From positions 4,283,001 through 4,347,000 of the forward strand of contig NC_016791.1 of the NCBI RefSeq assembly GCF_000244875.1: a stretch of DNA of 64,000 nt. Reading direction: 5' to 3'. Numbering within the stretch: the stretch's first letter is position 1; every line of letters starts with the position of its first letter. This DNA is from Clostridium sp. BNL1100. Its GTDB lineage: Bacteria > Bacillota > Clostridia > Acetivibrionales > DSM-1351. Below are positions 16,456-25,905 of the stretch, piece after piece. The position numbers and the translations under genes were made by a program. The notes beneath the pieces were generated by a model. It saw only the letters and a program-made list of their open reading frames with translations, had not been told where the DNA came from and made no database searches.

Positions 16456-17670
16456 ATGTCCCATGTATTATTTATTAATGTATTTGGTCACGGACACATA
16501 AACCCCACCATTAGTATAGTTAGTGAATTGGTGGACAGAGGAGAGAAAGTTACATATATAGCAGGAGAAGAATTTAAGGACAAAATAGAAGGTGCAGGCG
16601 CCAGATTTATTGGATATAAGAATTTTGACGAACTTGGATTCAATAACGGTGATATCAGCCCTACGGAAATTGAACCTCAGTTAATGGAAATAGCTCGTGT
16701 TTATGTGGAGATTATAGAGATTGTTTTCAGCATTAAGGACAATTTTGACTACGTCATATATGACTCATTATTTTTTGTAGGCGCGGAAATAGCAAAAATA
16801 TTAAAAATCCCTGCCATCAGCTCAAATTCCACTTTTGCAGTAAATGATAAAACAAATTATCTGTGGTCGTTTTTTACAAGGTTCGGGCCTGTTATAAAAG
16901 AGCTTCTCAATAAGCCTGACTTCGCAGCAATTAATTTTTTAAGGGAAAAGTACGGGATAATTGTACCTGATTTATTAGGCTTACACAAATTGAAAAGTGA
17001 CCTTAGTTTAGTTTACACTTCAAGATATTTTCAAATGAATAGTGAGAGTTTTGACGACAGCTATAAATTTATCGGGCCTTCAATATCTGACAGACAAGAA
17101 ATACTTGCACCTGAACTGATAAGTAAGGAAAAAAGCAAAATCATTTATATTTCTTTGGGCACTATTTTTAACAAGTCTATAGAATTTTATGAAAGCTGTT
17201 TTGAAGCTTTCAGAGGCATGGATGCAAAAATTATTATGTCTGTTGGCATGAATATAGATATCGACAGCTTTAAAGATATTCCCGACAACTTTATTATCAG
17301 GAATTATGTACCTCAGCTGGAGATTTTAAAACATGCGGATCTCTTTATAACTCACGGCGGGATGAATAGTACAAACGAAGGATTGTATTATTCTGTACCT
17401 TTGATAGTTGTACCTCATTTTTTTGACCAGCCGGTTGTAGCATATAGAGTTGCCGAACTGGGTGCAGGCATAGTAATTGAAAAAGATAAAGTATCTCCTG
17501 CGCTTTTAAAAGATTCCGTTACCAAGATTCTTTCAGACAAGTCCTACAAGGTAAACAGTGAAAAAATAGGTAAGTCACTGCGAGAATCAGGAGGGAACAA
17601 GAAAGGAGTTGATGAAATTCTTATCTTAAAAGACAGAAAAAAGGCAGCAGGTGAGCTTATTTACATTTAA
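16456..17670 (+). CDS. MGT/UGT-like glycosyltransferase (GT1 family)
   Basis: This 404-aa cytoplasmic GT-B enzyme resembles macrolide glycosyltransferases. The N-terminal acceptor domain starts MSHVLFINVFGHGHINPT, including the catalytic-type His. The C-terminal donor domain has THGGMNSTNEGLYYSVPLIVVPHFFDQ, the UGT signature. Such enzymes transfer a sugar to small hydrophobic acceptors, and several inactivate antibiotics. The ATG at 16456 lies eight bases after AAAGGAG; an in-frame GTG at 16447 falls inside that site. The divergent TetR regulator suggests induction by a small molecule, perhaps the acceptor. Confidence 0.88.
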   Translation: MSHVLFINVFGHGHINPTISIVSELVDRGEKVTYIAGEEFKDKIEGAGARFIGYKNFDELGFNNGDISPTEIEPQLMEIARVYVEIIEIVFSIKDNFDYVIYDSLFFVGAEIAKILKIPAISSNSTFAVNDKTNYLWSFFTRFGPVIKELLNKPDFAAINFLREKYGIIVPDLLGLHKLKSDLSLVYTSRYFQMNSESFDDSYKFIGPSISDRQEILAPELISKEKSKIIYISLGTIFNKSIEFYESCFEAFRGMDAKIIMSVGMNIDIDSFKDIPDNFIIRNYVPQLEILKHADLFITHGGMNSTNEGLYYSVPLIVVPHFFDQPVVAYRVAELGAGIVIEKDKVSPALLKDSVTKILSDKSYKVNSEKIGKSLRESGGNKKGVDEILILKDRKKAAGELIYI

Positions 17671-17694
17671 CTTTTATATTATAGGAGGTCTATT

Positions 17695-18405
17695 ATGAAG
17701 AAAAAACTAATCTCGTCACTGTTTTGTGCAGCACTGATGTTTGCAAATGTTATCGGTTCAAATGTTTATGCATTTGATCAGAAAATCGATCCCGGTCTTC
17801 AATCTTATATTGATAAATCAAAAACAAATGTAAATGAAGCGGAGGCAATTTATAAAGAAATAATTGATACATTGAGCTTTCAGGCATACATAGAAAAAAA
17901 CTGGAACAACCTACCTGTAGAAAAAGACATGGATCTGTATAATTCTACTGACAAATGGGTTGGAAAACCGGGAGATATCCTCATTACAGTATTTGATAAA
18001 ACTAACAGTGATATCAATGCAATTACTATGGGTTCCCTTACCACACATGCAGCCTTTGTAGATTCTGACCCTACAAAAGTTCTGGAACTTTTTCAGGATG
18101 GTATAGGCAATCGTGAAAATGACTGGAGAACCAGATACAAAAAAATCCTTGTTGTACGTCCAAAGGTTGACCCCAAAGTTATTGCGGATGCAATTGCATA
18201 CGGACATACCAGAATTGGTACTCCATTCAGCTACTTTAGTAATATGTTCCAGAAAACAAAGATAGATAAATACTATTGTTCACAGTTTGTTTGGGATTGT
18301 TATTTCAAAAGTGGAGTTGATTTGGATGGAAATGGCGGAAAAGCTGTTTTCCCATACGACTTTTTAAGAAGTGATAAAGTATCAATTGTTTATAAGCAGG
18401 GCTAA
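17695..18405 (+). CDS. Secreted YiiX/YebB-like (NlpC/P60-superfamily) cysteine hydrolase
   Basis: The 236-aa protein has a signal peptide ending near residue 26 (NVYAFDQK). The mature part has the permuted papain-like pattern: GKPGDILIT, then SLTTHAAFVD with His118, and later KYYCSQFVWDCYFKSG with Cys195. This is the catalytic pair of YiiX-type hydrolases, which act on amide or lipid substrates at the envelope. The gene starts 24 bp after the glycosyltransferase stop with its own AGGAGG site and is probably in the same transcript. Confidence 0.8.
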   Translation: MKKKLISSLFCAALMFANVIGSNVYAFDQKIDPGLQSYIDKSKTNVNEAEAIYKEIIDTLSFQAYIEKNWNNLPVEKDMDLYNSTDKWVGKPGDILITVFDKTNSDINAITMGSLTTHAAFVDSDPTKVLELFQDGIGNRENDWRTRYKKILVVRPKVDPKVIADAIAYGHTRIGTPFSYFSNMFQKTKIDKYYCSQFVWDCYFKSGVDLDGNGGKAVFPYDFLRSDKVSIVYKQG

Positions 18406-18411
18406 TAGTTT

Positions 18412-18434
18412 AAAATTAATTTTGCGACAATCCC
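18412..18434 (-). repeat. Solo terminal-repeat remnant of the MITE/IS1182 type
   Basis: Read on the minus strand this is GGGATTGTCGCAAAATTAAT plus TTT, nearly the same as the MITE left end. No arm follows it. It lies seven bases after the stop of the hydrolase gene and again between convergent genes, so it may be the scar of a decayed or deleted copy. Confidence 0.55.
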
Positions 18435-18444
18435 TATTTATGTC

Positions 18445-18479
18445 AAAAAAGCAACTTCAAAAATGAAGTTGCTTTTTTT
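18445..18479. terminator. Bidirectional terminator between the hydrolase gene and serS
   Basis: AAAAAAGCAACTTCA and TGAAGTTGCTTTTTT form a 14-bp or longer stem with a four-base loop and T tracts on both strands. It lies between convergent genes. Confidence 0.88.
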
Positions 18480-18493
18480 ATAAGTATAAACTC

Positions 18494-19771
18494 TTATTTA
18501 ATTACAGTTTTGCCGCCCATGTAAGGTTGCAATGCAACCGGTATATTTACCGAACCGTCTTCATTAAGGTTATTTTCCAGAAATGCAATAAGCATTCTCG
18601 GCGGAGCAACAACTGTATTATTTAGTGTATGAGCAAAGTATTTTCCGTTTTCTCCGTCAACACGGATTTTTAAGCGGCGTGCCTGAGCATCACCAAGGTT
18701 TGAACAGCTTCCAACCTCAAAATATTTCTTTTGTCTTGGTGACCATGCTTCTATATCCACTGATTTAACCTTCAAATCAGCGAGATCTCCTGAACAACAC
18801 TCCAGAGTTCTAACGGGAATGTCCAGGGATTGGAATAAATCTACAGTGTTCTGCCACATTTTATCATACCACATCATGCTGTCCTCAGGCTTACAGACAA
18901 CTACCATCTCCTGTTTTTCAAACTGATGTATTCTGTAAACTCCTCTTTCCTCTATACCGTGAGCTCCTTTTTCCTTTCTGAAGCAGGGTGAATAGCTGGT
19001 CAGAGTGTAAGGCAGTGAAGTTTCGGGTATTATGGTGTCTATAAACTTTCCTATCATGGAGTGTTCGCTTGTACCAATGAGGAACAAATCTTCACCCTCT
19101 ATTTTGTACATCATAGCTTCCATTTCAGCAAAACTCATAACTCCAGTTACAACCTCGCTGCGTATCATGAAAGGAGGTATGCAGTAAGTGAAGCCACGGT
19201 TTATCATAAAATCTCTGGCATATGAAATTACAGCAGAATGAAGTCTTGCAATATCCCCCATCAGATAGTAGAAGCCATTACCTGCAACCTTTCTGGCACT
19301 GTCCAAGTCAATTCCCTTTAACTTTTCCATAATTTCAGTGTGATAAGGAATCTCAAAGTCAGGCACTACTGGCTCACCGTAACGTTGAACCTCTACGTTC
19401 TCGCTGTCATCCTTTCCTATGGGAACACTTGGGTCAATTATATTAGGAATGGTCATGAGAATGTTTTTTACCTTCTCTTCAAGCTCATTTTCTTGTACTT
19501 CCAACGCTGCTAGGCGTTCAGATTGAGCTGTAACCTGCTGCTTCATTTCCTCTGCCTCAGCCTTTTTACCCTGAGCCATAAGTCCGCCAATCTGCTTTGA
19601 AATTTTGTTTCTGTTTGCTCTTAAAGTTTCTGCCTCCTGCTTTGCGCTTCTCAGCTCAGAATCAAGAGCAATAACCTCATCAACTAACCTAAGCTTTCTA
19701 TCCTGAAATTTATTCCTTATATTCTGCTTTACAATTTCGGGATTCTCTCTGACAAATCTTAAATCTAACAT
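18494..19771 (-). CDS. serS: Seryl-tRNA synthetase
   Basis: SerRS charges tRNA-Ser. The 425-aa protein has the N-terminal tRNA-binding coiled coil (residues about 1-110, MLDLRFVRENPEIVKQNI and the heptad-rich region). The class II catalytic core has GTSEHSMIG, motif 2 in CFRKEKGAHGIEERGVYRIHQF with EKQEMV, and motif 3 in NNTVVAPPRMLIAFLENN. The frame is open upstream to 19906, but that part is the T-box leader; the ATG at 19771 follows AGGAGG. Expression is controlled by the serine T-box upstream. Confidence 0.97.
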   Translation of the reverse strand: MLDLRFVRENPEIVKQNIRNKFQDRKLRLVDEVIALDSELRSAKQEAETLRANRNKISKQIGGLMAQGKKAEAEEMKQQVTAQSERLAALEVQENELEEKVKNILMTIPNIIDPSVPIGKDDSENVEVQRYGEPVVPDFEIPYHTEIMEKLKGIDLDSARKVAGNGFYYLMGDIARLHSAVISYARDFMINRGFTYCIPPFMIRSEVVTGVMSFAEMEAMMYKIEGEDLFLIGTSEHSMIGKFIDTIIPETSLPYTLTSYSPCFRKEKGAHGIEERGVYRIHQFEKQEMVVVCKPEDSMMWYDKMWQNTVDLFQSLDIPVRTLECCSGDLADLKVKSVDIEAWSPRQKKYFEVGSCSNLGDAQARRLKIRVDGENGKYFAHTLNNTVVAPPRMLIAFLENNLNEDGSVNIPVALQPYMGGKTVIK

Positions 19772-19821
19772 CCTTGTTCCTCCTGTATTAAATATTGTAG
19801 TTTTAAACGAATTAAATAAAA

Positions 19822-20030
19822 TCAAAAAAACCTTCTGTCCCAAATAATACTGGGACGGAAGGTATCCGCGTTGCCACCCAAATTGCCGATAAAAAATACC
19901 GGCCACTCGACATAAGTACTATAAAGGGTACCAACCTTTCGATTCGTCACCGACAGCTCCAAAAGTGGATAGATTTATTCTTTCACCGATTTTCACCACC
20001 CACCGGCTCTCTAGAGAAATAAACAAATCA
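19822..20030 (-). promoter_or_regulatory. T-box leader of serS
   Basis: On the minus strand the leader contains the T-box core GGGTGGCAACGCGGA (19879-19865). It is followed by a terminator in which CCTTCCGTCCCAG pairs with TGGGACAGAAGG and ends in TTTTTTTG. The upstream part holds a stem I region beginning near GAGAGCCGGTGGG. The downstream gene is serS, so uncharged tRNA-Ser should stabilise the antiterminator. I could not place the specifier codon with confidence. Confidence 0.88.
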
Positions 20031-20120
20031 TAGCTTTTATTATCACTGTTTTTTGGTATTTTGATATATTATTTTCTATTATATATATATTTATTCCAGT
20101 TTTCAAGTATTCATGCTGTT

Positions 20121-20681
20121 TTAATCAACCGCTTCACATTCACGCATTGCAAGTATAGTCTGCTGTATCAGGTAATCCAATTCCCATCCCAGTAATTCAG
20201 CTCCACGTTCTATAACCTCTCTGGAACATCCGGCTGCGAAATTGGAAGTCTTATATTTTTTCTTAACCGATTTCACCTCAAGGTCTGAAACACTTTTTGA
20301 AGGCCTCATAAGAGCAACTGCGCCAATGAGTCCTGTAAGCTCATCCACTGCATAAAGAACCTTTTCCATTTGATGTTCAGGCTTTATATCCACGGTAAGG
20401 CCATAGCCATGACTTGCGGTTGCACGAATAATCAGCGGGTTTATTCCCTTTTCCTTCATGATTTCCTGTTGCTTTATACAGTGTTCCTCAGGATATTGCT
20501 CAAAATCCAGATCATGCAGTAAACCTACGATTCCCCAGAAATCCTCTTCCCCCGAATAACCCAACTGTCTTGCAAAATATCTCATTACACCTTCCACAAC
20601 CTGTGCATGCTTCAAATGAAAAGCATCCTTGTTATACTCTGTAAGAAGCTCCCATGCTTTTTCCCTCGTAATTGTACTCAT
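20121..20681 (-). CDS. HD-domain hydrolase
   Basis: This 186-aa protein has an HD phosphohydrolase pattern: FHLKHAQVVEGVMRY, then VGLLHDLDFEQYPEEHC, IRATASHGYG and YAVDELTGLIGAVALMRP, giving the metal ligands H...HD...D. The family hydrolyses phosphate esters, often of nucleotides, but the substrate cannot be inferred. It lies between the serS leader and the C-S lyase gene, reading in the same direction. The start has AGAGGTGG eight bases upstream. Confidence 0.85.
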   Translation of the reverse strand: MSTITREKAWELLTEYNKDAFHLKHAQVVEGVMRYFARQLGYSGEEDFWGIVGLLHDLDFEQYPEEHCIKQQEIMKEKGINPLIIRATASHGYGLTVDIKPEHQMEKVLYAVDELTGLIGAVALMRPSKSVSDLEVKSVKKKYKTSNFAAGCSREVIERGAELLGWELDYLIQQTILAMRECEAVD

Positions 20682-20720
20682 ACTTACTCCACCTCTTTTT
20701 GCAAAATATAGATATATATA

Positions 20721-21896
20721 TTATAGTCGGTTTACAGCGGCTTCAAGCTGTAAAAAAGCCTTTTCCAGTATTACTCTGGGGCAGGCAATATTTATCCTTT
20801 GAAAGCCTTTTCCCTCTTCCCCAAACATTGCCCCACCGTCAAGCCACAGCTTTGCATCACTTACTATAAGTTTTTCAAGTTCCGCTTCAGTCAACCCAAG
20901 TTCTTTAAAATCCAGCCATATCAGATAAGTTCCCTGTGGCTCCGCAAGCTTTACCTGTGGCAGTCTTTCAGCAAGAAAGTTTCTGACAAAAGACAGGTTT
21001 CCTGCAAGATAAGCCTTTAGCTGTTGCAGCCATTCATGACCATGCTGGTAGGCTGCTTTACAGGCAACGATTCCCATAGTATTAATCTGACCGTGTCCGG
21101 TCTTGTTTATCTCACTCTTTATTGCTCCTTTAATCCCCCTGTTACTTATTATGATATTAGATACTTGCAGTCCCGCAAGGTTAAAGGTCTTACTGGGAGC
21201 GGTACATGTAATAGTAATGTCGGCAAATTCAGGCTTTATATTTGCAAACACCTGATGTCTGTAGCCGTCATAAATAAAATCAGCGTGGATTTCATCAGCT
21301 ACAACTGTAACACCATGCTTCAGGCATATATCTCCCAGCCTTATAAGCTCCTCTCTTGTCCATACCCTGCCTACCGGGTTATGGGGATTGCACAGAATGA
21401 ACAATTTTACACCGTTCTCTATTATTTTAGTCTCAAAATCTTCAAAATCTATAGAATAGGTTCGGTCATTATATATAAGAGGATTATTTACAAGAGTTCG
21501 TTCATTATCAATTATTACATTTGAAAAGGGATAATACACGGGTCTTTGAATCATAACCGCATCACCTTTGTCAGTTAATGCCCTGACGGCCACGGCAATT
21601 GCAAAAACAACACCGGGTGTTTTTACAAGCCATGACGGATGTATTTCCCAATCAAAGTTATCCATAAACCACTTCTGGAGGGTCAGAAAATATTCCTCCC
21701 TTGTTTCGGAGTATCCAAAAATACCGTGTTCACCTGATTTTACGAGAGCCTCTATGACAGGGGCCGGTGTTCTGAAATCCATATCTGCAACCCACAAGGG
21801 TATAGCATCATCAGGCATTCCGTTTCTCCCATGGAAGTCGTGCTTTACTGAATTGGTATTTTTCCTGTCAATTACTTCGTCAAAGTTATAGTTCAT
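20721..21896 (-). CDS. PatB/MalY-type pyridoxal-phosphate C-S lyase (cystathionine beta-lyase-like)
   Basis: This is a fold-type I aminotransferase-like enzyme of 391 aa. Seen are the N-terminal IPLWVADMDFRTPAPVIEAL, CNPHNPVGRVWTREEL, VVADEIHADFIYDG and the PLP lysine in TAPSKTFNLAGLQ. These are the hallmarks of the MalY/PatB group, which splits cystathionine or other cysteine S-conjugates to pyruvate, ammonia and a thiol. The divergent neighbour is cysK, which supports a sulfur amino acid role. The start is the ATG after AAAGGAGG. Confidence 0.9.
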   Translation of the reverse strand: MNYNFDEVIDRKNTNSVKHDFHGRNGMPDDAIPLWVADMDFRTPAPVIEALVKSGEHGIFGYSETREEYFLTLQKWFMDNFDWEIHPSWLVKTPGVVFAIAVAVRALTDKGDAVMIQRPVYYPFSNVIIDNERTLVNNPLIYNDRTYSIDFEDFETKIIENGVKLFILCNPHNPVGRVWTREELIRLGDICLKHGVTVVADEIHADFIYDGYRHQVFANIKPEFADITITCTAPSKTFNLAGLQVSNIIISNRGIKGAIKSEINKTGHGQINTMGIVACKAAYQHGHEWLQQLKAYLAGNLSFVRNFLAERLPQVKLAEPQGTYLIWLDFKELGLTEAELEKLIVSDAKLWLDGGAMFGEEGKGFQRINIACPRVILEKAFLQLEAAVNRL

Positions 21897-22008
21897 AAAT
21901 AACCTCCTTTACACTTAAATTAATTCCTTTAATATTACATTGTTAGAAAATTAAAGTCAATATCCTACTAAACATATATGAAAAATATTATTATTAATTC
22001 AAAAGATA

Positions 22009-22037
22009 TTGACATTTGCATATACGAGGAATATAAT
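22009..22037 (+). promoter_or_regulatory. Sigma-A promoter of cysK
   Basis: TTGACA and TATAAT, both perfect, are separated by 17 bp. The transcript would start near 22044, about 100 nt before the gene. Confidence 0.85.
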
Positions 22038-22052
22038 GAATACATACTAATT

Positions 22053-22096
22053 ATATAGGAAATATATGAAATATACATATTCATTTCCTATATGCA
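22053..22096 (+). promoter_or_regulatory. Inverted repeat in the cysK leader (possible operator)
   Basis: ATATAGGAAAT at 22053-22063 and its inverse ATTTCCTATAT at 22083-22093 lie directly after the -10 box. The half site ATAGGAA resembles sites bound by CymR-type Rrf2 repressors of sulfur metabolism in Firmicutes. It could equally be an RNA hairpin. The regulator is not in the window. Confidence 0.5.
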
Positions 22097-22145
22097 TAAC
22101 TCACTGATAATTACATTAAACTAATATAAAAGGAGTGTATTAAAC

Positions 22146-23078
<933 letters not shown>

Positions 23079-23106
23079 TAAACTCAATAAATTAAAATCA
23101 CCAGGT

Positions 23107-23149
23107 AAAAGGCAGATGAAAGCTGTAAGATGGCGTTCTTCTGCCTTTT
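23107..23149 (+). terminator. Terminator after cysK
   Basis: AAAAGGCAGA and TCTGCCTTTT pair at the base of a hairpin with an internal imperfect stem, followed by GCTTTG. It is 29 bp after the stop. Confidence 0.7.
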
Positions 23150-23244
23150 GCTTTGTTATGTTTGTACTGCCGCCATTGAAATAACACATTAGAAGTGTTA
23201 AAGTATATTCAACAAGTACCATAAAGACAGCAAATAGTAAGGAT

Positions 23245-24048
23245 GTGAATAGATTGGTTGTGTTGATTACAGCGGGTGGAACAACTGAAAAAATCGATGA
23301 CGTAAGAGCTATTTCAAACAATTCCACCGGACGATTAGGGACTGCAATAGCAGAGGCCTTTTTGAATTATAAAAGTACTTCTATAGAAAAGATTTACTAT
23401 GTCTGCGGACAAAGTGCAGTTGTACCTTCATCAAATAAAGTAAGTATTATAAGGATAGAAAGTGTAGCACAGCTTGCATCTGCACTGGAAGAAATCCTTG
23501 CCAGCCACAAGGTTGATATAGTGGTTCATTCCATGGCGGTAAGCGACTACGGTGTTGATTGCGTTACAACTAAGGACAGTATTTGCAAATCCATAGAGGG
23601 CTATATTCTAGAAAATCCGGAGAAAATCGCAGCTCTGCATCCAAAAGACCTTGCTAAAAACATAACCGACTATGTATTCAGTAATTCAGCAATTAATAAT
23701 GAAAATAAGCTTAGTTCCGATATAAACGACCTTATAATAAGTCTGAAGAAGACTCCTAAAATCATTGGAATGATTAAAAAAATTCAACCGGAAACAACAC
23801 TTGTGGGCTTCAAACTTTTAAGCAATGCAGCTAAAGAAGAGTTAATAGACATTGGTTACGGCCTGCTTGAAAGAAACAATTGTGAAATGGTACTGGCAAA
23901 TGATATGAGCCGGATTACCAATGACAGTCATACAGGGCATCTGATTTTCAGGGATAAGTCGTACCTGACCTATCAAACAAAAGCACAAATAGCAGATGCA
24001 ATAGTTGCTCATTCTATTGAAATTACTTTGAGCAAAGGGAGGGTTTAG
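23245..24048 (+). CDS. coaB: Phosphopantothenate--cysteine ligase (stand-alone CoaB)
   Basis: CoaB joins 4'-phosphopantothenate to cysteine in coenzyme A synthesis. The 267-aa protein begins with VVLITAGGTTEKIDDVRAI and NNSTGRLGTAIAEAF, the nucleotide-binding start of CoaB. Later TTLVGFKLLS and LANDMSRI match the ligase domain. Most bacteria fuse it behind CoaC; here it is a separate gene placed before coaC, one base apart, as in streptococci. The start is unclear: the GTG at 23245 is almost on top of AAGGA, and TTG at 23254 is better spaced. Confidence 0.88.
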   Translation: MNRLVVLITAGGTTEKIDDVRAISNNSTGRLGTAIAEAFLNYKSTSIEKIYYVCGQSAVVPSSNKVSIIRIESVAQLASALEEILASHKVDIVVHSMAVSDYGVDCVTTKDSICKSIEGYILENPEKIAALHPKDLAKNITDYVFSNSAINNENKLSSDINDLIISLKKTPKIIGMIKKIQPETTLVGFKLLSNAAKEELIDIGYGLLERNNCEMVLANDMSRITNDSHTGHLIFRDKSYLTYQTKAQIADAIVAHSIEITLSKGRV

Positions 24049-24049
24049 A

Positions 24050-24586
24050 ATGAAAAATATTATTCTTGGAGTAACGGGAAGTATCGCAGCCTACAAAGCG
24101 GCTGATATAGCAAATATATTGACCAAGCGTGGTTACAACGTTGACGTTATTATGACAAAGAGTGCAATGGAATTTATTACTCCACTGACTTTTCAATCCC
24201 TGACTAAAAACAAAGTTTACTGGAACATGTTTGAGGAGATTACACCTAAAGAAATAAAGCACATATCTCTTGCAAAGAAAGCGGACTTGTGTCTGCTTGC
24301 CCCTGCCAGTGCTAACCTGATTGGCAAAATTGCATCAGGTATCGCCGATGATATGCTAACAACAGTGGTAATGGCAATGAACAAGATTCCGGTCTACATT
24401 TGCCCTGCCATGAATACCAACATGTACAATAACCCAATTGTTCAGCGAAATATCAGAACTCTTTCGGAACTGGGGTACAGGTTTATTGATCCCAAAGAGG
24501 CAGTTCTGGCCTGCGGAGACCTTGGAAAGGGTGCATTGGCTGATGTTGAAACTATAGTAAATACTGTAGAAACATATTTTAAATAA
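24050..24586 (+). CDS. coaC: Phosphopantothenoylcysteine decarboxylase (stand-alone CoaC)
   Basis: This flavoprotein decarboxylates phosphopantothenoylcysteine in CoA synthesis. The 178-aa protein has the N-terminal ILGVTGSIAAYKAADI, a His in KEIKHISLAKKADL, the substrate motif CPAMNTNMYNNPIVQ and the active-site Cys region VLACGDLGKGALAD. It is only the decarboxylase half of the usual CoaBC fusion, with the ligase encoded directly upstream. The ATG is one base after the coaB stop and AAAGGGAGG precedes it. Confidence 0.93.
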   Translation: MKNIILGVTGSIAAYKAADIANILTKRGYNVDVIMTKSAMEFITPLTFQSLTKNKVYWNMFEEITPKEIKHISLAKKADLCLLAPASANLIGKIASGIADDMLTTVVMAMNKIPVYICPAMNTNMYNNPIVQRNIRTLSELGYRFIDPKEAVLACGDLGKGALADVETIVNTVETYFK

Positions 24587-24642
24587 CTCTATTGGTGGTA
24601 TATATATTGTAGCATTGTTAAAATAAATCAGGAGGCCTTTCA

Positions 24643-25680
24643 ATGAAGGAATTAATCGATAAACTATATGAAACACAAGGGCTTGAAAGAAGTGAACTGC
24701 TCCTAATATTAAACAATTTCAACGCAGATATAAGCGAATATCTGTTTGAAAAAGCACGATTTGTTTCCAAAAGCCATTTTGGTAACTCCATTTATACAAG
24801 AGGCTTAATAGAGTTTACTAATTTTTGTAAAAACGATTGCTATTACTGTGGTATCAGCAGAAGCAATAAAAATGCAGACAGATACAGATTAAGCATGGAA
24901 GAAATCCTATCCTGCTGTAAAACAGGGTACGAACTTGGTTTCAGAACTTTCGTTTTACAAGGCGGTGAAGATGGATTTTATTCTGAAGACAAAGTTGTTG
25001 AAATAATAAAAAGCATCAAATCAGCATACCCCGACTGTGCAATAACCCTTTCTATCGGTGAACACAGCTATGAATCCTACAAAAGATTTTTTCAGGCCGG
25101 AGCCGACCGTTATCTGTTACGTCATGAAACGGCAACGGACGAGCATTACAACAGGCTCCATCCCACAGAACTTTCATTGGCTGACAGAAAGCAATGTCTG
25201 TACAATCTGAAAGAAATCGGTTTTCAGGTAGGAACCGGCTTTATGGTAGGCTCTCCATTCCAGACCATGGAAAACATAGTAGAAGACTTACTGTTTATAA
25301 AAGAATTTAAGCCGCACATGATTGGGATAGGGCCTTTTATACCACATAAGGACACACGGTTTTTAAACGAAAAACAAGGTAGTCTTGAATTGACACTTTT
25401 ACTTATAGGAATATTAAGGCTTATGAACCCCAAAGCCCTTATCCCTGCAACAACTGCATTGGGAACTATTGATTCCAAGGGACGAGAAATGGGTATTCTG
25501 GCAGGGGCAAACGTTGTAATGCCAAACCTTTCCCCTGTTTCTGTAAGAAAAAAATACGCATTGTATGATAACAAGATATGCACTGGAGAGGAAGCAGCAG
25601 AATGTAGGTTCTGCCTTCAAAACCGTATGCAGAAAATCGGTTATGAGCTTGTTGTGGACAGAGGGGATTATAAGGAATAG
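24643..25680 (+). CDS. hydE: [FeFe]-hydrogenase maturase HydE (radical SAM)
   Basis: HydE acts with HydG and HydF to build the H-cluster, working on the HydG product. The 345-aa protein has the radical SAM Cys triad C62, C66 and C69 (CKNDCYYCG), GGEDGFYSED, and the C-terminal pair CTGEEAAECRFCLQNRM, which can hold an auxiliary cluster. The length is normal for the family. It has AGGAGG before the ATG. It is not in the hydG-hydF operon and instead follows coaC. A MITE begins directly after its stop codon. Confidence 0.94.
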   Translation: MKELIDKLYETQGLERSELLLILNNFNADISEYLFEKARFVSKSHFGNSIYTRGLIEFTNFCKNDCYYCGISRSNKNADRYRLSMEEILSCCKTGYELGFRTFVLQGGEDGFYSEDKVVEIIKSIKSAYPDCAITLSIGEHSYESYKRFFQAGADRYLLRHETATDEHYNRLHPTELSLADRKQCLYNLKEIGFQVGTGFMVGSPFQTMENIVEDLLFIKEFKPHMIGIGPFIPHKDTRFLNEKQGSLELTLLLIGILRLMNPKALIPATTALGTIDSKGREMGILAGANVVMPNLSPVSVRKKYALYDNKICTGEEAAECRFCLQNRMQKIGYELVVDRGDYKE

Positions 25681-25905
25681 CAGAAATTTTTCTATTTTAA
25701 CACCTGTACTCCCGTATAAAATTATATCAATGATTGCTTCCAAGATGGTAGAGTTTCTGGCGGCTCAGCAAAGGATATTTTACCGGCGCTCACATTCATC
25801 GTCCATGATTCATGGTTTCGCTAAAACCTACCTAGTGATATGCTCCCCTTGTGGTAGACAGATAAAATAATTAAAACTGTTTATCAAAAGGAGGAGCATG
25901 TTTTT

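Noticed and set aside
18494-19906. Longer reading of seryl-tRNA synthetase from 19906
   Set aside because: The first 45 codons lie in the T-box terminator and core; the true start at 19771 has AGGAGG and matches the family N-terminus.
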